DNA of 64,000 bases from Catalinimonas niigatensis. GTDB lineage: Bacteria; Bacteroidota; Bacteroidia; Cytophagales; Cyclobacteriaceae. Made by a program: the position numbers and the translations under genes. The stretch lies in assembly GCF_030506285.1 (NCBI RefSeq), contig NZ_CP119422.1:6435501-6499500 (forward strand), given 5' to 3'. This document shows, one piece after another, positions 23,868 through 32,407 of the stretch. Under the pieces are notes generated by a model, which saw only the letters and a program-made list of their open reading frames with translations, was not told where the DNA came from and did no database searches. How positions within the stretch are numbered: position 1 is the first letter of the stretch; the number at the start of each line of letters is the position of its first letter.

Positions 23868-25082
23868 TTAGCTTAGCACTTCTTTTACAATATCAGCAGC
23901 GTCTTTTAGTAAAATTGCGGATCTTACTTTAAGACCGGATTCTTCAATAATCTTAGCACCTTCTTCGGCATTGGTTCCTTGCAGACGAACAATGATAGGC
24001 ACATTGATATTTCCTATGTTCTTATAGGCTTCTACCACTCCACTGGCTACACGGTCACCACGGACAATACCACCGAAGATATTGATCAGGATTGCCTTTA
24101 CATTGGGATCTTTCAGTATAATCCTGAATCCTGCCTCAACAGTCTGAGCATTAGCTCCGCCTCCAACATCCAGAAAGTTGGCAGGCTCACCACCGGATAG
24201 TTTAATGATATCCATGGTGGCCATCGCTAAACCGGCTCCATTTACCATACAACCAACGTTACCATCCAACTTCACATAGTTGAGTCCGGATTTACTGGCT
24301 TCGACCTCTAGCTCATCTTCTTCAGAGATGTCTCTGAGTTCAGCCAGGTCAGGGTGGCGGTAAAGTGCATTATCATCAATATTGACTTTGGCGTCTACCG
24401 CTAAAATTTTATCATCAGAAGTTTTGAGAACAGGATTAATCTCAAACATAGAGGCGTCCATTCCCATATAAGCTTTGTAAAGCGCATTGATAAATTTTAC
24501 CATTTCCTTGAAGGCTTTACCTTCTAAGCCCAGCGCAAAAGCTACTTTTCTGGCCTGAAAAGGCTGAAGCCCGATTGCAGGGTCAATCCACTCTTTGATA
24601 ATGGCATCAGGGTTACTTTCAGCAACTTCCTCAATTTCAACCCCACCTTCAGTAGAAGCGATGATTACGTTGGAGCCTTTAGCACGATCAAGGGTTATAC
24701 TAAGATAATATTCTTTGATATTGGGATCGTCGGGAGAAGGATAATAAACGTCTTGGGCTAGCAACACTTTATTGACTTTTTTTCCGGCTTCACCCGTTTG
24801 AATAGTAACTAATGTACCACCGAGAATATTCTTTGTCTTTTCTTCTACTCCATCCAACTTGCTGACCACCACTCCTTTGGAGCCGGTCTCTTTTACAGTA
24901 CCTTTTCCGCGTCCTCCGGCATGGATTTGTGCTTTTATAACAAAAAACTTGGTGCCGGTTTCGTCCTGTAATCGTTTGGCAGCATTCTTAATTTGCTCCA
25001 GCTTGTCAACTACAATGCCTTCTTGCACTTGCACGCCATACTGTTTAAGAATGTTTTTGGCTTGATATTCATGTATATTCAT
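23868..25082 (-). CDS. sucC: Succinyl-CoA ligase (ADP-forming), beta subunit
   Basis: Forms the ATP-grasp subunit that couples succinyl-CoA cleavage to ADP phosphorylation in the TCA cycle. The 404 residues begin M-N-I-H-E-Y-Q-A-K-N-I-L, the family start, and include K-A-Q-I-H-A-G-G-R-G-K-G (ATP-grasp), E-I-N-P (metal binding), N-G-A-G-L-A-M-A-T and G-G-I-V-R-G-D near the C-terminus. The alpha subunit sucD is not next to it, which is common in Bacteroidota. A monocistronic gene with a 222-bp divergent upstream region shared with the ABC ATPase. Confidence 0.97.
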   Translation of the reverse strand: MNIHEYQAKNILKQYGVQVQEGIVVDKLEQIKNAAKRLQDETGTKFFVIKAQIHAGGRGKGTVKETGSKGVVVSKLDGVEEKTKNILGGTLVTIQTGEAGKKVNKVLLAQDVYYPSPDDPNIKEYYLSITLDRAKGSNVIIASTEGGVEIEEVAESNPDAIIKEWIDPAIGLQPFQARKVAFALGLEGKAFKEMVKFINALYKAYMGMDASMFEINPVLKTSDDKILAVDAKVNIDDNALYRHPDLAELRDISEEDELEVEASKSGLNYVKLDGNVGCMVNGAGLAMATMDIIKLSGGEPANFLDVGGGANAQTVEAGFRIILKDPNVKAILINIFGGIVRGDRVASGVVEAYKNIGNINVPIIVRLQGTNAEEGAKIIEESGLKVRSAILLKDAADIVKEVLS

Positions 25083-25304
25083 GCTTGGAAATTTTTCACG
25101 AATCTATCAAATTTTAGTTTTATACTCAAAATAAAATGGTTTTCTGAAAATTAAGTATCGTAAAGTACTGAGCTTGAGTGTACTTCTGCGCCGGGTTTTT
25201 TACATATCCATCATAAAAAAACGATAGGCATGCCAGAGATAAAATTTTTCACTCTGTTTTATCGGTTATAAGTTTTAAATTTAAGACTTAAATTAAATTC
25301 CAGC

Positions 25305-25964
25305 ATGCTTAGGGCAGAACATATTGTAAAAACGTACGGAAAAATCAGGGTATTGAAAGCCATAGATCTGGTGATTGAGCAGGGAAAGATTGTTTCCATA
25401 GTAGGCGCATCGGGTGCAGGCAAAAGTACTTTACTGCATATATTAGGTACATTAGATAAGCCTGATGAAGGAAAAGTATGGTTAGGGGATGTAGAACTAT
25501 CGAGGTTGAAAGGAAATGATCTGGCGCTTTATCGCAACCAGAATATCGGTTTTATTTTCCAGTTTCATAACCTAATGCCAGAGTTTACTGCCCTAGAAAA
25601 TGTATGTATCCCGGGTTATCTGGCAGGTAAAAAGAGTGACCGTGAGGTTGTAAACCGTGGAAAAGAGTTATTAGAACTGTTAGGACTAAAAGAGAGAATG
25701 GAACACAAACCTTCTGAAATGTCAGGAGGAGAACAGCAAAGAACAGCAGTTGCCCGGGCATTGATGAATAATCCGGCAGTAGTATTCGCTGATGAACCTA
25801 GCGGTAATCTTGATTCGCATACTGCCGATGAATTACACAAGCTTTTCTTTAAATTACGGGATGAGATCGGCCAGACTTTCGTGATCGTAACTCATAATGA
25901 GGAACTTGCAAACATGGCTGATGAGAAATTTGAGATCAAAGATGGCGTGATTTTTACTGGATAA
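25305..25964 (+). CDS. ABC transporter ATP-binding protein, LolD/MacB type
   Basis: A 219-residue stand-alone ATPase: Walker A G-A-S-G-A-G-K-S-T (34-42), Q-loop F-I-F-Q-F-H-N-L, signature M-S-G-G-E-Q-Q-R, Walker B V-V-F-A-D-E-P and the H-loop V-T-H-N. Length and the F-Q-F-H-N-L-M-P-E-F-T segment fit the LolD/MacB/FtsE group, which drives type VII ABC systems such as lipoprotein release (LolCDE). The membrane partner is not adjacent. In Bacteroidota a lone lolD-like gene is common, so LolD is probable rather than proven. Confidence 0.88.
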   Translation: MLRAEHIVKTYGKIRVLKAIDLVIEQGKIVSIVGASGAGKSTLLHILGTLDKPDEGKVWLGDVELSRLKGNDLALYRNQNIGFIFQFHNLMPEFTALENVCIPGYLAGKKSDREVVNRGKELLELLGLKERMEHKPSEMSGGEQQRTAVARALMNNPAVVFADEPSGNLDSHTADELHKLFFKLRDEIGQTFVIVTHNEELANMADEKFEIKDGVIFTG

Positions 25965-25977
25965 TGTGTTCTATAAC

Positions 25978-26436
25978 TCATTCAACTCCTTTTTTGGTCA
26001 TTTGTACCATTTTTTGAATGTGCTTGCCTGCCCCAAACATATTTTCATACACTGAAGCTACTCGGTGTTCTTTGTCCAATAAATAAGTAATACGACGGGT
26101 GGTTCCAAGAAAAGGCAAAAGGGCCTGGTATTTTTTAGAAACTTCCCCTTTTTCATCTGCTAATAGATCAAAGGGAAGTTGATGCTTTTCTTTAAATCTA
26201 AGGTGTGTGGGAATGGAATCTCTACTAATTCCATAAATATCAATGTCCAGCCCTTCAAAATATGAAAAATGATCGCGAAAATCACATGCCTCCTGAGTAC
26301 AGCCTGGAGTAAAGTCTTTCGGATAAAAGTATAGGATACAAGGTTTTGCTACTATATCCTTGCTTAGCTGAAAATCAACCCCTTTAGTAGAGGGTAAAAT
26401 AAAGTCAGGAGCTTTGCTACCAATAGATAACGCCAT
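25978..26436 (-). CDS. Second Bcp/PrxQ-type peroxiredoxin
   Basis: A 152-residue thiol peroxidase: Y-F-Y-P-K-D-F-T-P-G-C with the peroxidatic Cys46, then T-Q-E-A-C giving Cys51. I start it at the ATG at 26436 (M-A-L-S-I-G-S-K-A-P-D-F); the frame is open for 22 more codons upstream through a poor-quality AT-rich stretch. Only moderately similar to the first copy (6550-6999), with different residues around the Cys pair, so they are probably not a recent duplication. It converges with the ABC ATPase (13 bp between stop codons). Confidence 0.93.
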   Translation of the reverse strand: MALSIGSKAPDFILPSTKGVDFQLSKDIVAKPCILYFYPKDFTPGCTQEACDFRDHFSYFEGLDIDIYGISRDSIPTHLRFKEKHQLPFDLLADEKGEVSKKYQALLPFLGTTRRITYLLDKEHRVASVYENMFGAGKHIQKMVQMTKKGVE

Positions 26437-26507
26437 AATATTTATGAATATTTTCAGAAAATATTGAAGGTAAACCCTCAATACATCCTTGTTAAAAACC
26501 AATAAAA

Positions 26508-26540
26508 TCTGTATAAATTAATGATAATCAATACTTTTGC
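26508..26540 (+). promoter_or_regulatory. Bacteroidota-type promoter for the NtrC-family regulator
   Basis: TCTG (26508-26511), 20-bp spacer, TACTTTTGC (26532-26540) matches the phylum's primary sigma consensus TTTG-N19-21-TAnnTTTGY with a single mismatch in the -33 element. Transcription would start near 26547, about 80 bp before the ATG at 26628. Confidence 0.65.
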
Positions 26541-26627
26541 ATTAAATTAATCAAATATATTGTATATCATTTTTCATAGATGTTTTAACGTGTAAATTTG
26601 GGCTTTAAAATATTAAAAGTTCAAGCT

Positions 26628-28070
26628 ATGGACACATCAGGAAAGTCGATACTAGTTGTAGAAGATGAAGAGAATTTAAGAGGACTACTTTCCAAAATCT
26701 TAAGTCTGGAGGGTTTTAAAATACATGAGGCTGGAGACGTAACTACTGCCAAAGATATATTGTTTAACGAAACTGTACATTTGGTAGTCACAGATGTAAT
26801 GCTGCCAGACAGTAACGGTATAGAGTTTACTAAATTCATAAAAAAAGAATATCCCTTAACTGAAGTTGTTGTACTCACTGCTTTTGGTAACGTAAAAGAT
26901 GGAGTAAGAGCGATGAAGTTAGGTGCGTTTGATTATCTGACAAAAGGAGATGGTGATGATATGCTACCAATGATTGCCAAGAAAGCTGTAGAAAAAGCAG
27001 TACTTCACCGTCAGGTACAGGAAATGGAATTCAGACCCGAATCACAATCTTGTTTCAAAAAAATCATCGGCAAGTCCAGACCTGTAACAAGGATGATAGA
27101 ACTGGCTAAGAAAGTAGCTGTCACGGATACGACTGTGCTTTTGTTGGGAGAAACGGGTACAGGTAAAGAATTACTCGCTGAAGCAATTCACCTTTCCAGT
27201 CGCAGACGCAAAGGTCCCTTTGTAACTATCAACTGCGCAGCCATCCCCAAAGACCTGCAGGAATCAGAGTTATTTGGCCATAAGAAAGGCTCTTTTACAG
27301 GAGCTACTATGGATAAGAAAGGTTATTTTGAAGTGGCTGACCGAGGTACTATTTTTCTTGACGAGTTGGGAGAAATGAGTCCTGAATTACAAGCTAAACT
27401 ACTTCGCGCCCTTGAAAACCGCAGCTTTAACAGGGTCGGAGATACTTCGCCCATTCCGGTAGATATCAGAATTATCGCGGCTACCAACCGTGATTTACTG
27501 GATGATGAAAATAGCGAATTTCGCAGGGATCTTTATTATCGGTTGAGTACTTTTGCTATTGACCTTCCTCCTTTGCGCGAACGTCCTGAAGATATAGAAA
27601 TGATAGCTTTACACTTTTTGAAGATAAATACAGAAAGTGCAGGCAGAGAAATGATGAAAATTGATCCGGAATTCATGTATCATCTTAGAGAGCATCATTG
27701 GCCGGGAAATATCAGGGAACTGAAGAATGTGATTGAGAGAGCAGTCATTCTTTCTGACGATCTAGAAATTACTGCTGATACATTGCCGAATGAAGTGTTA
27801 ACGACCAACAGGAGAGAAGTTACAAGCAAACAGGAAGTAACCTCTAAAGCTGAAGTAGTAAAAGAAGTAGTAAAAGATGCAATGGTATATGCTACCGCTG
27901 AAAATGATACTGAATCTGAAAATGACAGTACCGACCTTAAAACAGTAGAACAGGAGCATATACTGCGCGTACTTACCATGGTAAATGGCAATAAATCAGA
28001 AGCTGCAAAAAGACTTGACATTGGTTTAGCTACTCTTTACCGCAAGCTGAAAGAGTACAATGTAGGATAG
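26628..28070 (+). CDS. Sigma-54-dependent response regulator, NtrC family
   Basis: A 480-residue transcription activator. The receiver domain (residues 5-120) has the acidic pair at E12-D13 and phospho-acceptor Asp56 (V-T-D-V-M-L-P). The AAA+ domain (about 145-375) has Walker A G-E-T-G-T-G-K-E at 174-181 and the sigma-54 loop as G-S-F-T-G-A. The C-terminal Fis-type helix-turn-helix (N-G-N-K-S-E-A-A-K-R-L) binds DNA. The ATG at 26628 is chosen over an upstream TTG. A histidine kinase follows 204 bp later. Its target is not visible: no -24/-12 promoter near this pair was recognised. Confidence 0.93.
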   Translation: MDTSGKSILVVEDEENLRGLLSKILSLEGFKIHEAGDVTTAKDILFNETVHLVVTDVMLPDSNGIEFTKFIKKEYPLTEVVVLTAFGNVKDGVRAMKLGAFDYLTKGDGDDMLPMIAKKAVEKAVLHRQVQEMEFRPESQSCFKKIIGKSRPVTRMIELAKKVAVTDTTVLLLGETGTGKELLAEAIHLSSRRRKGPFVTINCAAIPKDLQESELFGHKKGSFTGATMDKKGYFEVADRGTIFLDELGEMSPELQAKLLRALENRSFNRVGDTSPIPVDIRIIAATNRDLLDDENSEFRRDLYYRLSTFAIDLPPLRERPEDIEMIALHFLKINTESAGREMMKIDPEFMYHLREHHWPGNIRELKNVIERAVILSDDLEITADTLPNEVLTTNRREVTSKQEVTSKAEVVKEVVKDAMVYATAENDTESENDSTDLKTVEQEHILRVLTMVNGNKSEAAKRLDIGLATLYRKLKEYNVG

Positions 28071-28274
28071 ATTTAAGATAATCTATTTTAGTATACTGAT
28101 TGACCATAGACATTCTACATTGTTAGGTGCAGATAGATGTCAGTAGCTTTGCTAATAATCAGAATATGCCTTATCATAGGTATGTCATAATGAGGTTTTT
28201 TTATCATTTTGACAGTATGCATGGTGAAGATTTATCCATTTTTTCCTTAAATAATGATTTGATTAATTATTGTA

Positions 28275-30239
28275 ATGTCTTCTGAAAAAAGCATATTGCA
28301 AAGGATCATTCACATGACTTCTTTTTATCAGAAGATGAAGATAAGAACCCAGATTTTTTCGGGCTTTCTGCTCGTACTTTTTTTAACACTGATTTTGGCA
28401 GTGGTTACTATCTATTATTTAGGTAACTTAGGTACCGCTTCTACCAGAATCCTGGAGGAAAATTATCGTTCAGTTAAAGCTTCAGAACAAATTCTTATTT
28501 CATTATCCAAGATGGATCAGATCCTCGCAAAAGTATGTCTGGGAGGCAATTATAATGACTCATCGCTCATCGTTATTCTGGATCGGGAAAAGCAAATTTT
28601 AAGTAATAATATTGGTATATGTCGTCAGAATGCTACTGACCAGAAGGAGGTGAGGCTGGTAAGCCAAATGGAAGATGAGTATGCTAGTTACATTCATTAT
28701 ATAGATGACTTCAAAAAAACTGGAGATAAGGTAGGCTTATATTTCACCGTTTTGCAAAGGCTGAATGAAGTCATCAGAGAAAACTGCGTACAACTTGTTA
28801 CGCTCAATCATGACGACTTGAGAGCGAGAGATGAATATGCACAGTCTCTTTATTTCCAGTCTAAGATGTATATTTTTCTTATTATGGTATTGGTGCTAAT
28901 GATTGTAGGCTGGACAGTATACAAAGTTCCGCATGAGATTGTAAAGCCGCTAACCAAAATTACAGAAAAGATCAAGCGCATATCGGATGGAGAGTATCAG
29001 CAAGAGATAAAAGTAGATTCCAGTAGTGAATTAGGAGAACTTGCCAAAGCGTTTAATGATATGTCTGTGCGTTTGCAGGAATTTGAGAAACTGAACATTG
29101 AAGAAGTTCAGATACAGAAAAGCCGGATGGAATCTATTATTCGCAGTATGAATGATGGTTTGATCATTTTGGACGAACAGGAAGAAATTATACTGGTAAA
29201 CGAAACTAGTTCTCATCTGATAGATATGGATGAGAGTGAATTAATCGGGAAAAAACTTTGGGAACTGGCTGAAAAAAATGAAGTGCTCTATGAGTTGGAA
29301 GCTTCGCTAAGCAAGAAAGAATACAAGCCGGTGTCTATGCAAGAGAGTCATAGTTTCCTGAAAATCAATAAAGAAGACGGAAAAAGTTCCTTTTATACCA
29401 AAGAGATTTTTAAGGTATACAGCAAAGATAGGGCATTAAGAAAGTTCTTGGGACATATCATCACACTTAAGGATATTACTTCTTTTAAAGAATCGGATGA
29501 GGCTAAATCAAATTTTATTGCGGTAGTATCACATGAACTCAAAACACCTCTTTCAGCCCTCAATATGAGCCTTATGCTGCTCAGCAATACCCGCTTTGGC
29601 TCATTAAATGAAGAGCAAAGCAAAACAGTAACCTCTATGAAGAGAGAAGTGCAGCGACTGGTAAACATGGTCACTGAGCTCTTAGACCTCTCTAAAGTAG
29701 AGAACGGACGGATCACTTTGGATAAGGAGCCGATCAGGCCTTCTATATTGATTGAATATGCTATTGCTCCGGTGGAAGTGAAGTTCAAACAAAAAGATGT
29801 GCTTATTGTAAGAAAGATTGATGAGGAGTTACCAGAGATATTTATAGATCCGGAGAAGATATCCTGGGTATTGATTAATTTGATGACCAATGCGCTTCGC
29901 TATTCCTCTGAAGGAAGCAAAATCATATTAGAAGCAAAAAAAGTCAATGATATGGTAGAGTTTTCTGTCAAAGATTATGGTCCAGGTATTGCCAAAGATA
30001 ACCTGAAGAGGGTTTTCAACAAGTTTGTTCAGCTTAATACCAATGGCAAAAAAAATAAGCATGGCTTAGGCCTTGGCTTGGCTATTTCTAAAGAAGTTGT
30101 CCAGGCACATGAAGGACAAATATTTGTAGAAAGTGAGGTAGGAGAATGGAGCAGGTTCTATTTTAAGGTGCCTATTTATTTGGAAGATAACAAGTCATTT
30201 CAACAGCCTGAGACTCAGAAATCCCTCTATCTGAGTTGA
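28275..30239 (+). CDS. Membrane sensor histidine kinase (4-helix sensor, HAMP, PAS)
   Basis: 654 residues: TM1 about 27-50, a periplasmic helical sensor of about 145 residues, TM2 about 196-214, HAMP 215-268, PAS 280-395, then the dimerisation helix with phospho-acceptor His420 (V-V-S-H-E-L-K-T-P) and ATPase domain with N-box Asn539 (N-L-M-T-N-A-L-R-Y-S), D-Y-G-P-G-I and G-L-G-L-G-L. It should phosphorylate the adjacent NtrC-type regulator. The sensor resembles the four-helix bundle of chemoreceptors; the ligand is unknown. A second ATG at residue 14 is an alternative start. Confidence 0.92.
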   Translation: MSSEKSILQRIIHMTSFYQKMKIRTQIFSGFLLVLFLTLILAVVTIYYLGNLGTASTRILEENYRSVKASEQILISLSKMDQILAKVCLGGNYNDSSLIVILDREKQILSNNIGICRQNATDQKEVRLVSQMEDEYASYIHYIDDFKKTGDKVGLYFTVLQRLNEVIRENCVQLVTLNHDDLRARDEYAQSLYFQSKMYIFLIMVLVLMIVGWTVYKVPHEIVKPLTKITEKIKRISDGEYQQEIKVDSSSELGELAKAFNDMSVRLQEFEKLNIEEVQIQKSRMESIIRSMNDGLIILDEQEEIILVNETSSHLIDMDESELIGKKLWELAEKNEVLYELEASLSKKEYKPVSMQESHSFLKINKEDGKSSFYTKEIFKVYSKDRALRKFLGHIITLKDITSFKESDEAKSNFIAVVSHELKTPLSALNMSLMLLSNTRFGSLNEEQSKTVTSMKREVQRLVNMVTELLDLSKVENGRITLDKEPIRPSILIEYAIAPVEVKFKQKDVLIVRKIDEELPEIFIDPEKISWVLINLMTNALRYSSEGSKIILEAKKVNDMVEFSVKDYGPGIAKDNLKRVFNKFVQLNTNGKKNKHGLGLGLAISKEVVQAHEGQIFVESEVGEWSRFYFKVPIYLEDNKSFQQPETQKSLYLS

Positions 30240-30310
30240 TCAATGCTAAGATGAATTATCTGAATTAATGTAAAGCATTGTATGTTATAGGAAACTTAAC
30301 AGCGGACGCT

Positions 30311-30332
30311 AAAAGACTTGGCGTCTTTTTTT
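30311..30332 (+). terminator. Probable terminator after the histidine kinase
   Basis: AAAAGAC (30311-30317), 5-nt loop, GTCTTTT (30323-30329) and a run of T to 30332. A short 7-bp stem, but the T-run is good. It separates the two-component pair from the EamA-tgt operon. Confidence 0.6.
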
Positions 30333-30371
30333 CGTAATTGACAATAAGTGTAATAGCACATCAAACAATCA

Positions 30372-31253
30372 ATGCATATTAGTAAAGGCATCAAATACAT
30401 GCTGCTTTCTACCTTCCTGTTTGCCTGTATGAATGTGCTGGTCAAATTTGCTTCTCACATTCCAGCGGTAGAAATAGTTTTTTTTCGCTCTATGATTTCG
30501 CTGGTCATCAGCTATACAATCCTTAAAACCAAAGGTATTTCTTTATGGGGTAACAATAAAACTTTGCTGATAGCCAGAGGCGCGACTGGTGCCGTGGGTT
30601 TAATTTTATATTTCATCCTTATCCAGCAAATTCCTCTGGCCACTGCAGTTACTCTGCAATTTCTTGCCCCCATTGTCACTGCTATTTTAGGTATGTTGCT
30701 TCTGCATGAGCGAGTGAAACCCTGGCAGTGGGTGTTTTTCTTGCTGTCATTTGGGGGGATATGGGTAGTCAATGGATTCGACACCCGGGTAGAACTTATA
30801 CATTTATTGATGGGACTCCTTGCTGCCTTTGGAGCAGGCATGGCATATACCATTATCCGCAAGCTTAAGAAAAGTGAACATCCTCTGGTGATTGTAATGT
30901 ATTTTCCTCTGGTAACCATGCCTATTACCGGTTTATATTCAGCATGGCATTGGGTGATGCCCCAAGGTATAGAATGGCTGACCCTACTAGGAATTGGTGT
31001 ATTGACTCAGTTTGCCCAGTATTTTCTGACAAAATCATTTCAGGAAGAGGAGATCAATAAAGTGGCAAGTCTGAACTATTTAAGCATTCTCTATGCATTG
31101 TTCTTTGGCTACGTTTTCTTTGAAGAAACCTTTAATATTTACACCTATTTGGGGATGTTGCTGGTGATCAGTGGTGTCATTCTTAACATCTGGTACAAAG
31201 AAAGAAGCAATAGAATTCAAAAAAGAGTGGTTTCTGTAAAACGCACAGTATAG
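30372..31253 (+). CDS. EamA-family (DMT superfamily) transporter
   Basis: A 293-residue integral membrane protein of about ten transmembrane helices in two EamA repeats (roughly 5-140 and 150-285), the layout of drug/metabolite exporters. Visible marks are V-E-I-V-F-F-R-S (helix 2) and the P-L-A-T-A-V-T-L-Q-F segment. Substrate unknown. It ends 8 bp before tgt, so it is probably the first gene of an operon with tgt, lptG and a second EamA gene (33481-34398), with which it shares only fold-level similarity. Confidence 0.9.
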   Translation: MHISKGIKYMLLSTFLFACMNVLVKFASHIPAVEIVFFRSMISLVISYTILKTKGISLWGNNKTLLIARGATGAVGLILYFILIQQIPLATAVTLQFLAPIVTAILGMLLLHERVKPWQWVFFLLSFGGIWVVNGFDTRVELIHLLMGLLAAFGAGMAYTIIRKLKKSEHPLVIVMYFPLVTMPITGLYSAWHWVMPQGIEWLTLLGIGVLTQFAQYFLTKSFQEEEINKVASLNYLSILYALFFGYVFFEETFNIYTYLGMLLVISGVILNIWYKERSNRIQKRVVSVKRTV

Positions 31254-31261
31254 CATTGAAT

Positions 31262-32392
31262 ATGAAGTTCGAGTTACAATCAAATGATATAAAATCTAAA
31301 GCCAGAGCGGGAGTTATCCATACTGATCATGGCGCCATTCACACACCTATTTTTATGCCGGTAGGTACTGCTGGCACTGTAAAAGCAGTGCATCAGAGAG
31401 AACTGAAACAAGATATAAACGCTGAGATTATTCTGGGCAATACTTATCATTTGTACCTTAGGCCGGGACTTTCTTTATTGGAAAAAGCAGGTGGACTGCA
31501 CAAGTTTAATGGTTGGAATGGCCCAATACTTACTGATAGTGGTGGCTATCAGGTATATTCACTATCAGAAAACCGTAAAATTGAAGAAGAGGGAGTTACC
31601 TTTAGGTCGCATATTGATGGTTCGCGTCATATTTTCAGTCCGGAGAGGGTAATGGATATACAGCGTAGCATCGGAGCTGATATTATTATGGCTTTTGATG
31701 AATGTACGCCTTATCCTTGCGAATATGATTATGCCAAAACTTCGTTAGCGATGACTCACCGTTGGTTAAAACGATGCTGCAAACGTTTTGACAGTACTCA
31801 ACCTCGCTATGAATATGCACAAACATTATTTCCGATTGTACAGGGAAGTGTATACAAAGATCTGCGTGTCCAATCGGCAGAGTTTATTGCTTCCTGCGAA
31901 AGAGATGGCAATGCAATTGGTGGACTTGCAGTAGGAGAACCTGCTGAAATGATGTATGAAATGACGGAATTGGTTTGCGATATTTTGCCCAAGGACAAAC
32001 CTCGTTATCTTATGGGTGTAGGAACTCCAGCCAACATACTGGAATCAATTGCACTGGGAGTGGATATGTTTGATTGCGTGATGCCTACCAGAAATGCCCG
32101 GAATGGCATGTTGTTTACCACCCAGGGAATCATTAACATCAGGAACGAAAAATGGAAAGATGATCTTTCTGCTATTGATGAAGAACTGGGAGGATATGCA
32201 AGTACACATTATTCAAAAGCTTATTTGAGACATCTTGTGCATTCAAAAGAAATGCTCGGAGCTCAAATTGCCAGTATTCATAACCTGACTTTTTATTTGT
32301 GGCTTGTAGGACAGGCAAGAGAGCATATCAAGGCAGGTGATTTTGCTGGTTGGAAAAATAGCATAGTAAGTAAACTAATGACAAGACTTTAA
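31262..32392 (+). CDS. tgt: tRNA-guanine transglycosylase lacking the usual zinc cysteines
   Basis: Swaps guanine-34 of GUN-anticodon tRNAs for preQ1 on the way to queuosine. 376 residues with the general-base Asp92 (L-T-D-S-G-G-Y), nucleophile Asp271 (M-F-D-C-V-M-P-T-R-N) and substrate pocket G-N-A-I-G-G-L-A-V-G-E. The ATG at 31262 is used; a TTG two codons earlier is also open. Odd point: where bacterial Tgt has C-x-C-x-x-C for zinc, this protein reads D-E-E-L-G-G-Y-A-S (306-314) with no cysteine, although His340 (S-I-H-N-L) remains. I recall similar replacement in other Bacteroidota, but it should be checked. The position in an operon with lptG is typical. Confidence 0.95.
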   Translation: MKFELQSNDIKSKARAGVIHTDHGAIHTPIFMPVGTAGTVKAVHQRELKQDINAEIILGNTYHLYLRPGLSLLEKAGGLHKFNGWNGPILTDSGGYQVYSLSENRKIEEEGVTFRSHIDGSRHIFSPERVMDIQRSIGADIIMAFDECTPYPCEYDYAKTSLAMTHRWLKRCCKRFDSTQPRYEYAQTLFPIVQGSVYKDLRVQSAEFIASCERDGNAIGGLAVGEPAEMMYEMTELVCDILPKDKPRYLMGVGTPANILESIALGVDMFDCVMPTRNARNGMLFTTQGIINIRNEKWKDDLSAIDEELGGYASTHYSKAYLRHLVHSKEMLGAQIASIHNLTFYLWLVGQAREHIKAGDFAGWKNSIVSKLMTRL

Positions 32393-32407
32393 CGTGCATA
32401 AGTGTAC

